Positions 29,463-38,939 of a stretch of DNA of 52,147 nt are shown here, piece after piece. Both the position numbers and the translations under genes were made by a program. The DNA is taken from contig CABZEV010000002.1 in the NCBI GenBank assembly GCA_902524865.1, positions 1 through 52,147 of the forward strand. The letters are read 5' to 3'. This DNA comes from an uncultured Pelagibacteraceae bacterium. Its GTDB lineage: Bacteria > Pseudomonadota > Alphaproteobacteria > Pelagibacterales > Pelagibacteraceae. Positions within the stretch are counted from its first letter, which is position 1, and every line of letters starts with the position of its first letter. Under the pieces are notes generated by a model. That model saw only the letters and a program-made list of their open reading frames with translations. It searched no databases and was not told the origin of the DNA.

Positions 29463-30332
29463 TTACTTTCTAAATCTTTTAATTAAACTCGATGTATCCC
29501 AACGATTACCACCTAATCCTTGTACTTCTTCATAGTATTTATCGACAAGTTCCGTAACAGGTAATAAAGAACCATTATTTTTAGCTTCATCCATTGCAAT
29601 TTTTAAATCTTTTCTCATCCAATCAACTGCAAAACCAAAGTCAAACTTATCATCTATCATTGTCTTGTACCTATTTTCCATTTGCCATGATTGAGCTGCA
29701 CCTTTCGAAATAACTTCAATTACATCCTCCATATTTAGTCCAGCCTTCATACCAAAGTTAATAGCTTCAGATAGTCCTTGTACTAAACCAGCAATACAAA
29801 TTTGATTAACCATTTTGGCAAGTTGTCCATTGCCTGCATCACCAAGTAGTTTCATTTTTTTACTGTAGCAATCAATTTTATCTTTTGCTTTATCAAAATC
29901 TGCTTTATCACCTCCAACCATCACTGTTAGCGCGCCATTCTCTGCTCCAGCTTGTCCACCAGATACAGGAGCATCTAATGCACCAAATCCATTTTTCTTT
30001 GCATAATCATATATCTCTCTAGCAATTTTTGCTGAGGCTGTAGTGTTATCAATATAGACTGCGCCCTTTTTAATTGTTTTGAAAGCTCCTTTGTCACCAA
30101 AAGTTACTTCTTTTAAATCATTATCATTACCAACACAGGTAAAAATATATTCAGCATCTTTAGCTGCATCCGCTGGAGTTTCAGCCATTTTACCTTTGTA
30201 TTCTCCAATCCATTTTTCTGCTTTTGATTTTGTACGATTAAAAACAGTTACATTGTGACCACCTTTTGATATATATCCTGCCATTGGATAGCCCATTACA
30301 CCAAGACCTATGAAAGCAACATTACAGCTCAT
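29463..30332 (-). CDS. NAD(P)-dependent oxidoreductase, 3-hydroxyisobutyrate dehydrogenase family
   Basis: VAFIGLGVMGYPMAGYISKGGHNVTVFNRT, DAPVSGGQAGAENGALTVMVGG. Confidence 0.9.
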   Translation of the reverse strand: MSCNVAFIGLGVMGYPMAGYISKGGHNVTVFNRTKSKAEKWIGEYKGKMAETPADAAKDAEYIFTCVGNDNDLKEVTFGDKGAFKTIKKGAVYIDNTTASAKIAREIYDYAKKNGFGALDAPVSGGQAGAENGALTVMVGGDKADFDKAKDKIDCYSKKMKLLGDAGNGQLAKMVNQICIAGLVQGLSEAINFGMKAGLNMEDVIEVISKGAAQSWQMENRYKTMIDDKFDFGFAVDWMRKDLKIAMDEAKNNGSLLPVTELVDKYYEEVQGLGGNRWDTSSLIKRFRK

Positions 30333-30340
30333 AATTTTTT

Positions 30341-31552
30341 ATGTTTAAAAGTTTAAGTATAAAAGTAATTATATTTGGGTTTATCTTTACATTTTTTTCT
30401 AGTTTTGGACAGAGTTTTTTTCTTGGTTTATTTAATTCAAGTATTAGAGAAACACTTTCAATAACTCATGGACAATTTGGCTCAATTTATGCTTCGGCAA
30501 CATTATTGAGTAGTTTTCTTTTAATTTGGGTTGGTAAAAAAATTGACGACATAAATATTTTTAGATTTGCTTTATATGTAACTCTTTTGTTAGCTTTTTC
30601 TTGTTTTTTCTTTTCAAAAATTTCATCAATAATTTTTTTATTTATTGCTGTTTTTCTAATGAGGTTTTCCGGTCAAGGATTAATGTCTCATACTGCAACG
30701 ACAACGATTTCAAGATTTTTTACTAAATCTAGAGGCAAAGCTCTAAGTATTGGTTGGTTTGGATTATCAACCGCAGAATTTATTTTACCAGTTTTAATTG
30801 TCTATTTACTTACTTTAAATGCATGGCAAAACATTTGGTTATCTATTTCTATATTTATACTATTATTTTTACCATTTATTTCTTTTGCATTAATTAAAAA
30901 TTTGAACTTTGACTCGAGAGAAGAAGTAAATGATCAAAATTTTGTTGAAAAAGAAATTAAAAATTGGACACGAATTGAGGTTTTAAAAGATTATAGATTT
31001 TATATAGTTTGTTTGAATATGTTAGCAATGCCTTGGATTGCTACTGGTGTATTTGTTTATCAGTCATATATAACAGAGTCAAAAGAGTGGGGTGAATTTG
31101 TCATAGCACAATCATTTATGGCTTACTCTGTCTTATCAGTGATTACTTTGTTGGGCTCTGGTTTTTTAATCGATAAATTTACAAGTAGAAAATTATTGAT
31201 CTTTATGAATATACCTTTGTTGATTTCAATGTTTGTTTTGTTTTATTTAGATATTTCTATTTCTGCTTTTGTATTTCTTGGTTTAATTGGAATTTCAAAT
31301 GGGCTTGCCAATGTCTTGGGGTCCTCTACTTGGGCTGAGATTTATGGCGTAAAATACATTGGATCAATTAAAGCATTAACAACAGCATTGATGGTATTTT
31401 CTACTGCTTTTGGCACAGCTTTATTTGGATTGTTAATTGACAAAGGCTTTACTATTGAGCAAATAGCAGTGATTTCATTTGTATATATTTTCTTATCTTT
31501 AATAGCTCTATTCGTGGTTAGAAACAGGTTAAATCCTGAATATATTAAATAG
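30341..31552 (+). CDS. MFS transporter
   Basis: About 12 hydrophobic segments; RFSGQGLMSHTATTTISRFFTKSRGKALSIGWFGLS. Confidence 0.82.
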   Translation: MFKSLSIKVIIFGFIFTFFSSFGQSFFLGLFNSSIRETLSITHGQFGSIYASATLLSSFLLIWVGKKIDDINIFRFALYVTLLLAFSCFFFSKISSIIFLFIAVFLMRFSGQGLMSHTATTTISRFFTKSRGKALSIGWFGLSTAEFILPVLIVYLLTLNAWQNIWLSISIFILLFLPFISFALIKNLNFDSREEVNDQNFVEKEIKNWTRIEVLKDYRFYIVCLNMLAMPWIATGVFVYQSYITESKEWGEFVIAQSFMAYSVLSVITLLGSGFLIDKFTSRKLLIFMNIPLLISMFVLFYLDISISAFVFLGLIGISNGLANVLGSSTWAEIYGVKYIGSIKALTTALMVFSTAFGTALFGLLIDKGFTIEQIAVISFVYIFLSLIALFVVRNRLNPEYIK

Positions 31553-31590
31553 TCCTTGCTTTTTTTAATTACAGCTTATAGATAACCGGC

Positions 31591-32118
31591 ATGGCAAGAG
31601 TTACAGTTGAAGATTGTATTGATAAAGTAGATAGTCCATATGAATTAGTTTTGGTTGCAAAAGAAAGAGCAACTCAACTTAATACTGGAATAGAACCAAC
31701 TTTAGATCGTGATAACGATAAAAATACAGTTATTGCATTAAGAGAAATAGCTGAAGAAAATATCAAAGTAGACGATCTAACTGAAAGCGCTGTCTATAAA
31801 TTAAGAAAACATGTAGAGCAAGTTGACGATGGCGCTGAGGCTGATGAGGATGTTGGTGATGATTTTGAAAGTTTATATAAAGGTGAAATCTCGAAAAGTG
31901 GAACTCCTATTCTACCATCTAAAAGAGCACGAAAAGCTCCAGAAAAAATTCAAGTTTCTAAAGATGATTTAGCAGAATTGTCTGAGACAGCTAAGCCAGA
32001 CGTGCCAGAAGCTCCTGTATCCGAAGATGCTGAAGCCGAACTGGGAGACGTCTCTTTAGATCAAGTGTCTGAAAGTGAAGATCAAGCAGCAGACGACACA
32101 GACACTTCAAATTCTTAA
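31591..32118 (+). CDS. rpoZ: DNA-directed RNA polymerase omega subunit with extended acidic C-terminus
   Basis: [30 protein letters not shown]...[13 protein letters not shown]; about 75-aa D/E-rich tail. Confidence 0.93.
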   Translation: MARVTVEDCIDKVDSPYELVLVAKERATQLNTGIEPTLDRDNDKNTVIALREIAEENIKVDDLTESAVYKLRKHVEQVDDGAEADEDVGDDFESLYKGEISKSGTPILPSKRARKAPEKIQVSKDDLAELSETAKPDVPEAPVSEDAEAELGDVSLDQVSESEDQAADDTDTSNS

Positions 32119-32124
32119 AATTTA

Positions 32125-33270
32125 TTAATTACAAAATTCCTTTATAATTTTTTGTCGATGTTCATCTAAATCAGGTATGTCACCTCTTATTTTTTCATCT
32201 TTATAAGATGACATTTTTATTGGGTTACCAGCCAGTTTAAAATCTCCAACAACTTTGTGAAACGCTTTAACAATCATGTTTCTAGACTCTATTTGTGGGT
32301 TTTCAACAGCCTCTTTAATATTGAAAATTGGTCCACATGGAATTTTATCTTTTTCCATTTCACTAACCCAATCACTTGTTTTTTTACTTAATAATTTTTC
32401 CTCTAAAATTTTTTTTAGTTCATCCATATTTTTTGCTCTAGATGAGTTATCTGAAAATTTTGGATCTTTACTTATCTCTGGAATTTTAAGAAGGTTACAA
32501 AGTTTTTCAAAAAGTTTATCATTTCCAGCTGCAATGATTATGTAATTATCTTGTGTCTTAAAGGCTTCAAAGGGTGCAATTGATGGATGTCTTGATCCCA
32601 TTGGTTTTGGAATTTCATTTTTAGACAGATAACGTGCTATAGCGTTTTCTAATATAGCTATTTGACAATCAAGCATAGAAACATCTATGAACATTCCTTT
32701 TCCAGTTTTTTGTCTATCATATAAAGCTGCATTAATACCTATCGCAGTGAAAAGCCCAGCAGTAATATCACCAATTGAGGTTCCAACTCGAGTAGGTTCA
32801 GAGTTTGGTTGACCAGTAACACTCATTAAACCACCCATGCCTTGAACCACCATGTCATAAGCAGGCAATTCTTTAAGTGGACCAGTTTGACCAAAGCCTG
32901 ACGCTGAAGCATAAATTAGTTTTGGATATTTCTTATTAACATCTTTCCAGCCAAACCCCCATTTTTCTAAAGTTCCGGGTTTAAAATTTTCAACTAGAAT
33001 ATCTGCTTTAGATAAAAGTTTTTCAAAAATTTTTTTATCTTCTTCATTTTTTAAATTAAGAGCAATACTTTCTTTTCCTCTATTAAGAGACATGAAATAA
33101 GCTGAGTAATCTTTTATAAATGGTCCAAATTTTCTTGAGTCATCTCCAATTTCAGGCGCCTCAACTTTAATTACTCTAGCTCCTAAATCAGATAATATCA
33201 TAGTACAATAAGGACCAACTAATACCCTTGTTAGATCAATTACTAGTAAGTTTTTTAAAGGTCCATCCAT
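32125..33270 (-). CDS. Class III (CaiB/BaiF family) CoA-transferase
   Basis: MDGPLKNLLVIDLTRVLVGPYCTMILSDLGARVIKVEAPEIGDDSRKFGP; start moved to ATG 33270 from the ORF-track start. Confidence 0.9.
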   Translation of the reverse strand: MDGPLKNLLVIDLTRVLVGPYCTMILSDLGARVIKVEAPEIGDDSRKFGPFIKDYSAYFMSLNRGKESIALNLKNEEDKKIFEKLLSKADILVENFKPGTLEKWGFGWKDVNKKYPKLIYASASGFGQTGPLKELPAYDMVVQGMGGLMSVTGQPNSEPTRVGTSIGDITAGLFTAIGINAALYDRQKTGKGMFIDVSMLDCQIAILENAIARYLSKNEIPKPMGSRHPSIAPFEAFKTQDNYIIIAAGNDKLFEKLCNLLKIPEISKDPKFSDNSSRAKNMDELKKILEEKLLSKKTSDWVSEMEKDKIPCGPIFNIKEAVENPQIESRNMIVKAFHKVVGDFKLAGNPIKMSSYKDEKIRGDIPDLDEHRQKIIKEFCN

Positions 33271-33364
33271 ATTACTTAGTCTTAATTGAGTTTTTGTCGA
33301 CTTGACTCTTATTAATAAGTTCATTTTAATTGAATTATTAAAAATAACAATAGAGGGAAAAATA

Positions 33365-34375
33365 ATGTTAAAAAGAATATCTTTATGTTTAAGTGCATTA
33401 GTTTTTGTTTTTACTACTATTGGTTCTGCTTATGCGGTTACGCTAAAAGCAAGTCACCAATGGCCTGGTACTCCAAGAGCTGATGGATCTTTTGATCCAC
33501 GTCATGAAATGGTTCAAATCATTGCTGACGAGGTTAAAAAAGCAAATGTTGGAATAGATATCAGAATTTATCCAGCTAAATCATTATACAAACCAAAAGA
33601 ACAGTGGAAACCTATGACAACTGGTCAGTTAGATATTTCTGCTTTTCCTTTAGCATACGCATCTAAGTTTCATCCAGAATTTGATGCAACATTAATGCCA
33701 GGAACAGTAAAAAATCATGATCACGCATTGAGATTTAATAAAGGTCCAATGATGACTGAAATTAAAAAAATCATTAATGATGCTGGTGTTGTAGTTTTAT
33801 CTGATGCTTGGTTAGGCGGTGGTTTTGCTTCAAAATCAAAATGTATTAAAAATCCTAGCGACGCAAAAGGACAAGTGATGAGAGCTGCTGGTAAAGCATT
33901 TAACCAAATGTTAGAGGCTGCAGGAGCAGGTATACAGAGTATGCCATCATCTGAAATTTATACTGGTTTACAAACCGGTGTTTTAACAGGTGCTAATACT
34001 AGTTCAGGAAGTTTTGTGAGTTATAAAATTTATGAACAAGTTTCATGCGCAACACCTCCAGGAAAATTTGGATTATGGTTTATGTATGAGCCAATTCTGA
34101 TGTCTAAAAAGTCTTTTGATGCACTAAATTCTAAGCAGCAAAAAGCTTTGATGAAAGCAGGAAAGGTTGCTGAAAAATACATGACAGCTCAAGTTGAAAA
34201 CTTAGATAAAAAGTTTGAAGAAGCTTATAAAGCTGCAGGTGTTAAATTAGTATACATGAACGAAAAAGATCATGCTGCGTGGGTAGAGATTGCAAAAAAA
34301 TCATCTCACAAAGCATTTGCTGATAAAGTTCCAGGTGGCGATAAGCTAATGGAAATGGCTTTAGCAGTTAAATAA
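33365..34375 (+). CDS. TRAP transporter substrate-binding protein (DctP)
   Basis: Start at ATG 33365 with signal peptide; LKASHQWPGTPRADGSFDPRHEMVQIIADEVKKA, DctP-type pattern; upstream of DctQ and DctM. Confidence 0.9.
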   Translation: MLKRISLCLSALVFVFTTIGSAYAVTLKASHQWPGTPRADGSFDPRHEMVQIIADEVKKANVGIDIRIYPAKSLYKPKEQWKPMTTGQLDISAFPLAYASKFHPEFDATLMPGTVKNHDHALRFNKGPMMTEIKKIINDAGVVVLSDAWLGGGFASKSKCIKNPSDAKGQVMRAAGKAFNQMLEAAGAGIQSMPSSEIYTGLQTGVLTGANTSSGSFVSYKIYEQVSCATPPGKFGLWFMYEPILMSKKSFDALNSKQQKALMKAGKVAEKYMTAQVENLDKKFEEAYKAAGVKLVYMNEKDHAAWVEIAKKSSHKAFADKVPGGDKLMEMALAVK

Positions 34376-34389
34376 AATAATATATAAAG

Positions 34390-34425
34390 AACCCCTATTT
34401 ATTCTTATTAAATAGGGGTTTTTTT
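34390..34425 (+). terminator. Intrinsic-terminator-like hairpin between dctP and dctQ
   Basis: AACCCCTATTTA - TTCTTAT - TAAATAGGGGTT perfect 12-bp stem followed by TTTTT, directly abutting the dctQ ATG at 34426. Confidence 0.9.
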
Positions 34426-34920
34426 ATGAAAAAAAAATATCTTAAATTTTGTGATTTTATAGCAAAAGCTTGCGGTGCTTTTGCTGTATTAGCTTTGCTT
34501 TTATCAATTTTAGTTATTGTAGAGTTAGTTTTTGAGAGATATTTTTTTCAAAGAGCAATTACTTGGCAAACAGAATTAGTTACCATGTTATTAGTTGCAT
34601 CAACTTTCATAGGAAGTGTGTATGTGCTTAGTGAAAAAGCTCACGTTAGTATGGAATGGATTTATGATTTCCTTTCTAAAAAAAATATCATTCGCTTAAA
34701 AATTTTTACTTCCTTATTAAGTTTATTATTTTTTCTAATTTTATTTTATTTTGGATTTTTAATGGTTGAAGAGGCATTCACAAAAAATTATTCGACTGGA
34801 ACAGTTTGGGATCCACCTTTATGGATACCGTATTCTTCAATGGCTTTAGGCGCTATACTAATGATTCTTCAATATATAGCTGAAATTATTAAACTAACTG
34901 ATGATAAGGATTATAGTTAA
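34426..34920 (+). CDS. TRAP transporter small permease (DctQ)
   Basis: Four TM segments; ITWQTELVTMLLVASTFIGSVYVLSEKAHVSMEWIYDFL. Confidence 0.87.
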   Translation: MKKKYLKFCDFIAKACGAFAVLALLLSILVIVELVFERYFFQRAITWQTELVTMLLVASTFIGSVYVLSEKAHVSMEWIYDFLSKKNIIRLKIFTSLLSLLFFLILFYFGFLMVEEAFTKNYSTGTVWDPPLWIPYSSMALGAILMILQYIAEIIKLTDDKDYS

Positions 34921-36251
34921 TGGATCCATTGATAATAGCTTTAATTGTTGCAGTTTTTACTCTACTGGTGCTTTTTTCTGGTATCCCAATTGCTTTTGGT
35001 TTGAGTTTTGTATCAATAGTTCTTTTAGTGTCATTTGAAGGTTTTCAAATGCTCGATGTTTTTGCTGAAACATTCTTTGCTGGATTAAATTCATTTGTTT
35101 TACTCTCAATACCAATGTTTATTTTAATGGGAATGGCTGTTGCTAATTCTCCTGCGGGGAAAGATTTGTATACAGGATTAGATAGGTGGCTTTGGAGAGT
35201 ACCGGGTGGACTAGTTATTTCTAATATTGGAGCATGCTCAATTTTTGCTGCATTAAGTGGATCAAGTCCTGCAACTTGTGCAGCCATTGGAACTATGGGA
35301 ATACCCGAAATGAGAAAAAGAGGGTATTCAGATCAAATAGCTACAGGAACTATTGCTGCTGGTGGAACACTAGGAGTTTTAATTCCTCCAAGCATTGTTT
35401 TAATTGTTTATGGAATTGCAACCGGGACATCAATTGGAAGATTATTTTTATGTGGGTTAGTACCTGGTTTTATGTTGGCAGGTATGTTTGCAATTTGGGC
35501 ACTTATCCATAGTTATTTTATAGATAAAGATGCTGCAAAAGCTTTACGAAACAGGGTAAAGCCAACATTAAAAGAAAAACTTGAAGTATTACCAAGAATT
35601 CTTCCATTTCTAGCAATTATTGCTGGGGTTTTATATGTTTTGTATGGTGGGGTTGCAACTCCATCTGAAGCATCTGGAGTTGGGGCTTTCTTAGTTTTTG
35701 TCTTGATAGCTGTTGTCTACAAAATTTATCAGCCAAAAAAGATTTGGAACATTGTAAAAGTATCAATGAAAGAAAGTGTAATGATAATGTTCATTATTGC
35801 AGCTTCTTATCTTTTTGCATTCACTCTTTCACAACTTTACGTAACTCAATCATTAGCTCAAAGTATGGTTGAGTTAAGTTCAAATAAGTGGGTTGTATTT
35901 ATTTTAATTAATATATTTCTTTTGATTGCTGGTTTCTTTTTACCTCCGGTGGCTGTAATTGTTATGACTTCTGCAATTTTGTTGCCCGTAATAACAACTT
36001 TAGGATTTGATCCTTATTGGTTTGCAATTGTATTTACTATCAATATGGAAATAGGATTGATAACACCTCCTGTAGGATTAAATCTTTATATTATAAAGGG
36101 TATTACGCCAGATGTAAGTTTATCTGAAATTTTAAAAGGCTCTATTCCTTTCATGATAATTATGGCATTGGCTATTTTAATTCTATGTATTTTTCCTGAA
36201 ATTGTTACATGGTTACCTGATAAAATCATGGGTAAGGCACTTGGATACTAA
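34920..36251 (+). CDS. TRAP transporter large permease (DctM)
   Basis: FSGIPIAFGLSFVSIVLL, ALSGSSPATCAAIGTMGIPEMRKRGYSDQIATGTIAAGGTLGVLIPPSIVLIVYG. Confidence 0.95.
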   Translation: MDPLIIALIVAVFTLLVLFSGIPIAFGLSFVSIVLLVSFEGFQMLDVFAETFFAGLNSFVLLSIPMFILMGMAVANSPAGKDLYTGLDRWLWRVPGGLVISNIGACSIFAALSGSSPATCAAIGTMGIPEMRKRGYSDQIATGTIAAGGTLGVLIPPSIVLIVYGIATGTSIGRLFLCGLVPGFMLAGMFAIWALIHSYFIDKDAAKALRNRVKPTLKEKLEVLPRILPFLAIIAGVLYVLYGGVATPSEASGVGAFLVFVLIAVVYKIYQPKKIWNIVKVSMKESVMIMFIIAASYLFAFTLSQLYVTQSLAQSMVELSSNKWVVFILINIFLLIAGFFLPPVAVIVMTSAILLPVITTLGFDPYWFAIVFTINMEIGLITPPVGLNLYIIKGITPDVSLSEILKGSIPFMIIMALAILILCIFPEIVTWLPDKIMGKALGY

Positions 36252-37245
36252 ACAAAAAATTAATAGAAAAGTTTCAGTCGCTCCAATGATGGATTGTACT
36301 GATAGGCACGATCGTTTTTTTCTCAGATTAATGAGCAAAAATGTAATGCTTTATACTGAGATGGTTGCCACAAAATCTGCAATTCATGGGGATAGAAATA
36401 AAATTTTATCATTTAGCCCTGAGGAAAAACCCTTGGCTTTACAGGTTGGTGGATCTGACAAAAATGAATTAGCAGAGGTTGCAAAAATTGCAGAGGACAT
36501 GGGATATGATGAAATAAATATTAATCTTGGATGTCCAAGCAAAAAGGTTCAAAAAAATAAGTTTGGCGCATGTTTGATGAAGGAACCAGATTTAGTAGCA
36601 GAATGTATTCATACTATGGTTAAAGCGTGTAAAATTCCCGTAACAGCTAAAACTCGCATAGGTTTTGATAATGTTGAAGATTTTGATTATATAAATAATT
36701 TTATTCACAGATTAAGAGACGTAGGCACTAAAACATTCATTTTGCATGCAAGAAAAGCAATGCTTTCTGGATTGTCACCAAAACAAAACTTAAATATTCC
36801 AAAATTAAATTACAACATGGTTTATGAGATTAAAAAAGCAAATCCAGATTTAGAAATAATTATAAATGGTGGAATAACTAAAGTGAGTGAAATAAATCAT
36901 CATATGAAGTTCTGCGATGGAGTAATGATTGGCAGATCAATCTACCAAAATCCATATTCATTGGTCGAAATTGAAAAAGAAATATTCAAAACAAATGACA
37001 ATCCTTCAAGAGAAGAAGTGGTTAAAAAACTTTTAGAATATTTGGATAATGAAGTAAAGAAGGGAACCAAAGTAAATCACATAATGAGACACACAGTTGG
37101 TTTGTACCATGGTCAGGTAGGCTCTAAACAGTGGAAAAGATATTTAAGTGATAATATGATGGCAAGAGACTCTGATTTTCAAAAGGCAAAACATATTATG
37201 ACCATTGTTCAAAATAATGAAAAAGCCAATCAAGTAAGTTCCTAA
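36241..37245 (+). CDS. tRNA-dihydrouridine synthase (DusA-type)
   Basis: VAPMMDCTDRHDRFFLRLM, ININLGCPSKKVQKNKFGACLM, KTRIGFDN; likely TTG start at 36241. Confidence 0.9.
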   Translation: MDTKQKINRKVSVAPMMDCTDRHDRFFLRLMSKNVMLYTEMVATKSAIHGDRNKILSFSPEEKPLALQVGGSDKNELAEVAKIAEDMGYDEININLGCPSKKVQKNKFGACLMKEPDLVAECIHTMVKACKIPVTAKTRIGFDNVEDFDYINNFIHRLRDVGTKTFILHARKAMLSGLSPKQNLNIPKLNYNMVYEIKKANPDLEIIINGGITKVSEINHHMKFCDGVMIGRSIYQNPYSLVEIEKEIFKTNDNPSREEVVKKLLEYLDNEVKKGTKVNHIMRHTVGLYHGQVGSKQWKRYLSDNMMARDSDFQKAKHIMTIVQNNEKANQVSS

Positions 37246-38081
37246 TGGAAATAATTGCCACTGCTGAATTAGTAAACTTGTTATTTGTTTTAGCAGTTGC
37301 GGCTGCGGGAGCAGGTTTTATGGCTGGATTATTGGGAGTGGGTGGTGGTATTGTTATGGTTCCAGCGCTCTATTACGCTTTTACTGTTTTGGATTTCGAT
37401 ATCGTTACAAGAATGCATCTTTCAGTTGGAACATCACTTGCAATAATTATTCCAACGTCAATCATTTCAACAATGACCCACAAAGAGTATGATGCTGTTG
37501 ATTTTAAAATGGTCAGATCATTTGGAGTTTTTATTTTAGTAGGTGTTATTGGTGGAACTTTCTTGGCTGTTAATTTAAAAACTCCTGCATTAGTTTTATT
37601 TTTTTCAATCTTCGCACTAATGGTTGGATTGTTTTTTATTTTTTTAAGAGAAAAACTGGTAGATAACCCAAAACAAATTTCAGCCTTAGTAAAAAATATT
37701 TCTGGTGTAATTATTGGATTTATATCTGTGCCTTTAGGAATTGGAGGTGGATCTTTAATGGTTCCTTTTATGAGGACCTTTGGATATGACATTAGAAAAT
37801 CAATAGGCACAGCAGCAGCAGTTGGATTTTTGATTGCTGTAACAGGAACTATTTCAATGATAACTGGTGGTAAAATAATTGATAATGTAAATACCCCCTA
37901 TAGCGTTGGTTACATAAATCTATTAGGCTTTGCAGTATTTGTACCTGTTACTATGGTTATGGCTCGAATAGGAGCTAAAGTTGTTCATAAAATTGATAAG
38001 AAGTTACTCAGTAAAATTTTTGGGATATTTTTAATTTTAGTATCAATACGATCGTTTATCGAGTATTTAAGTATAAATTAA
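37245..38081 (+). CDS. TauE/SafE family sulfite exporter/permease
   Basis: AGFMAGLLGVGGGIVMVPALYYAF, VPLGIGGGSLMVPFM. Confidence 0.88.
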   Translation: MEIIATAELVNLLFVLAVAAAGAGFMAGLLGVGGGIVMVPALYYAFTVLDFDIVTRMHLSVGTSLAIIIPTSIISTMTHKEYDAVDFKMVRSFGVFILVGVIGGTFLAVNLKTPALVLFFSIFALMVGLFFIFLREKLVDNPKQISALVKNISGVIIGFISVPLGIGGGSLMVPFMRTFGYDIRKSIGTAAAVGFLIAVTGTISMITGGKIIDNVNTPYSVGYINLLGFAVFVPVTMVMARIGAKVVHKIDKKLLSKIFGIFLILVSIRSFIEYLSIN

Positions 38082-38092
38082 AAATATAAAAA

Positions 38093-38926
38093 TTGACTGA
38101 CTCCCTTACAAATCTAAATTACTTTTATTTAATTATTTTAATGGTCATTGCTGCCGTACCAGTTGGTTTTTTTGCTGGACTTTTTGGGATTGGAGGTGGC
38201 TTAATATCAGTCCCATTTCTTTTTTTTATATTTGACTTTTTAAATCTTACTGATGATTACACAATGCACTTAGCTGTTGGTACTGCATTTTTCATTACAA
38301 TATTTACCTCTACAGCTTCAGTTCTTACACACAGAAAACATAATGCAGTTGATTTAAGTATTTTAAAAATTTTTGGATTTTTTGTTATTTTAGGAGTTTT
38401 TTTTGGATCCTTTCTAGCAGCTATTTTAAAAACAAAATATTTAGTTCTTTTTTTTTCAATTGTTGTTTTCATTTTTGGTGCATACTTGCTTTTACAGCAA
38501 GAAAATTCTAATAAAATCAAACCTAGTTTTGGTTTTTTTCCTAAAGCTATTTTAGGATTTATATCTGGTTCAATTTCTGCCCCTATGGGTATTACAGGTG
38601 CAATGATGAATGTTCCTATATTAAGATTTTTTGGCTATCCAATTACAAAAGCTATAGGGAGCGCTGCTGCAATCGGTTGGGTTATTTCCATTTCTGGAAC
38701 AATAGCATTTTTTTCAACTGGAGTTTATTTAGATGTTAGTATGCCTTTAAGCATTGGTTTTGTAAATATCCCAGCTTTTTTAATATTTGTTCCAATAACA
38801 ACTATAATGGCAAGAGTAGGAGTTAATACAGTGCATAAAATGAGTAAAATTAAAGCTCAAAGAATGTTTGGGGTTTTTCTCTATGTTATTGGAACAATTT
38901 TTATATTTAGATATTTTAGTTTATGA
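38093..38926 (+). CDS. TauE/SafE family permease, tandem paralog
   Basis: VGFFAGLFGIGGGLISVPFLFF, APMGITGAMMNVPIL; alignable with the preceding gene; TTG start. Confidence 0.87.
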   Translation: MTDSLTNLNYFYLIILMVIAAVPVGFFAGLFGIGGGLISVPFLFFIFDFLNLTDDYTMHLAVGTAFFITIFTSTASVLTHRKHNAVDLSILKIFGFFVILGVFFGSFLAAILKTKYLVLFFSIVVFIFGAYLLLQQENSNKIKPSFGFFPKAILGFISGSISAPMGITGAMMNVPILRFFGYPITKAIGSAAAIGWVISISGTIAFFSTGVYLDVSMPLSIGFVNIPAFLIFVPITTIMARVGVNTVHKMSKIKAQRMFGVFLYVIGTIFIFRYFSL

Positions 38927-38939
38927 TTAATTTAAAATT

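Noticed and set aside
33302-33364. N-terminal extension of DctP given in the ORF track
   Set aside because: The signal peptide starts cleanly at ATG 33365 (MLKRISLCLSALVFVFTTIGSAYA); the extension overlaps the divergent CoA-transferase start.
37373-37810. 145-aa minus-strand ORF in the TauE/SafE gene
   Set aside because: Fully antisense to a conserved membrane protein; K/T/P-rich artefact.
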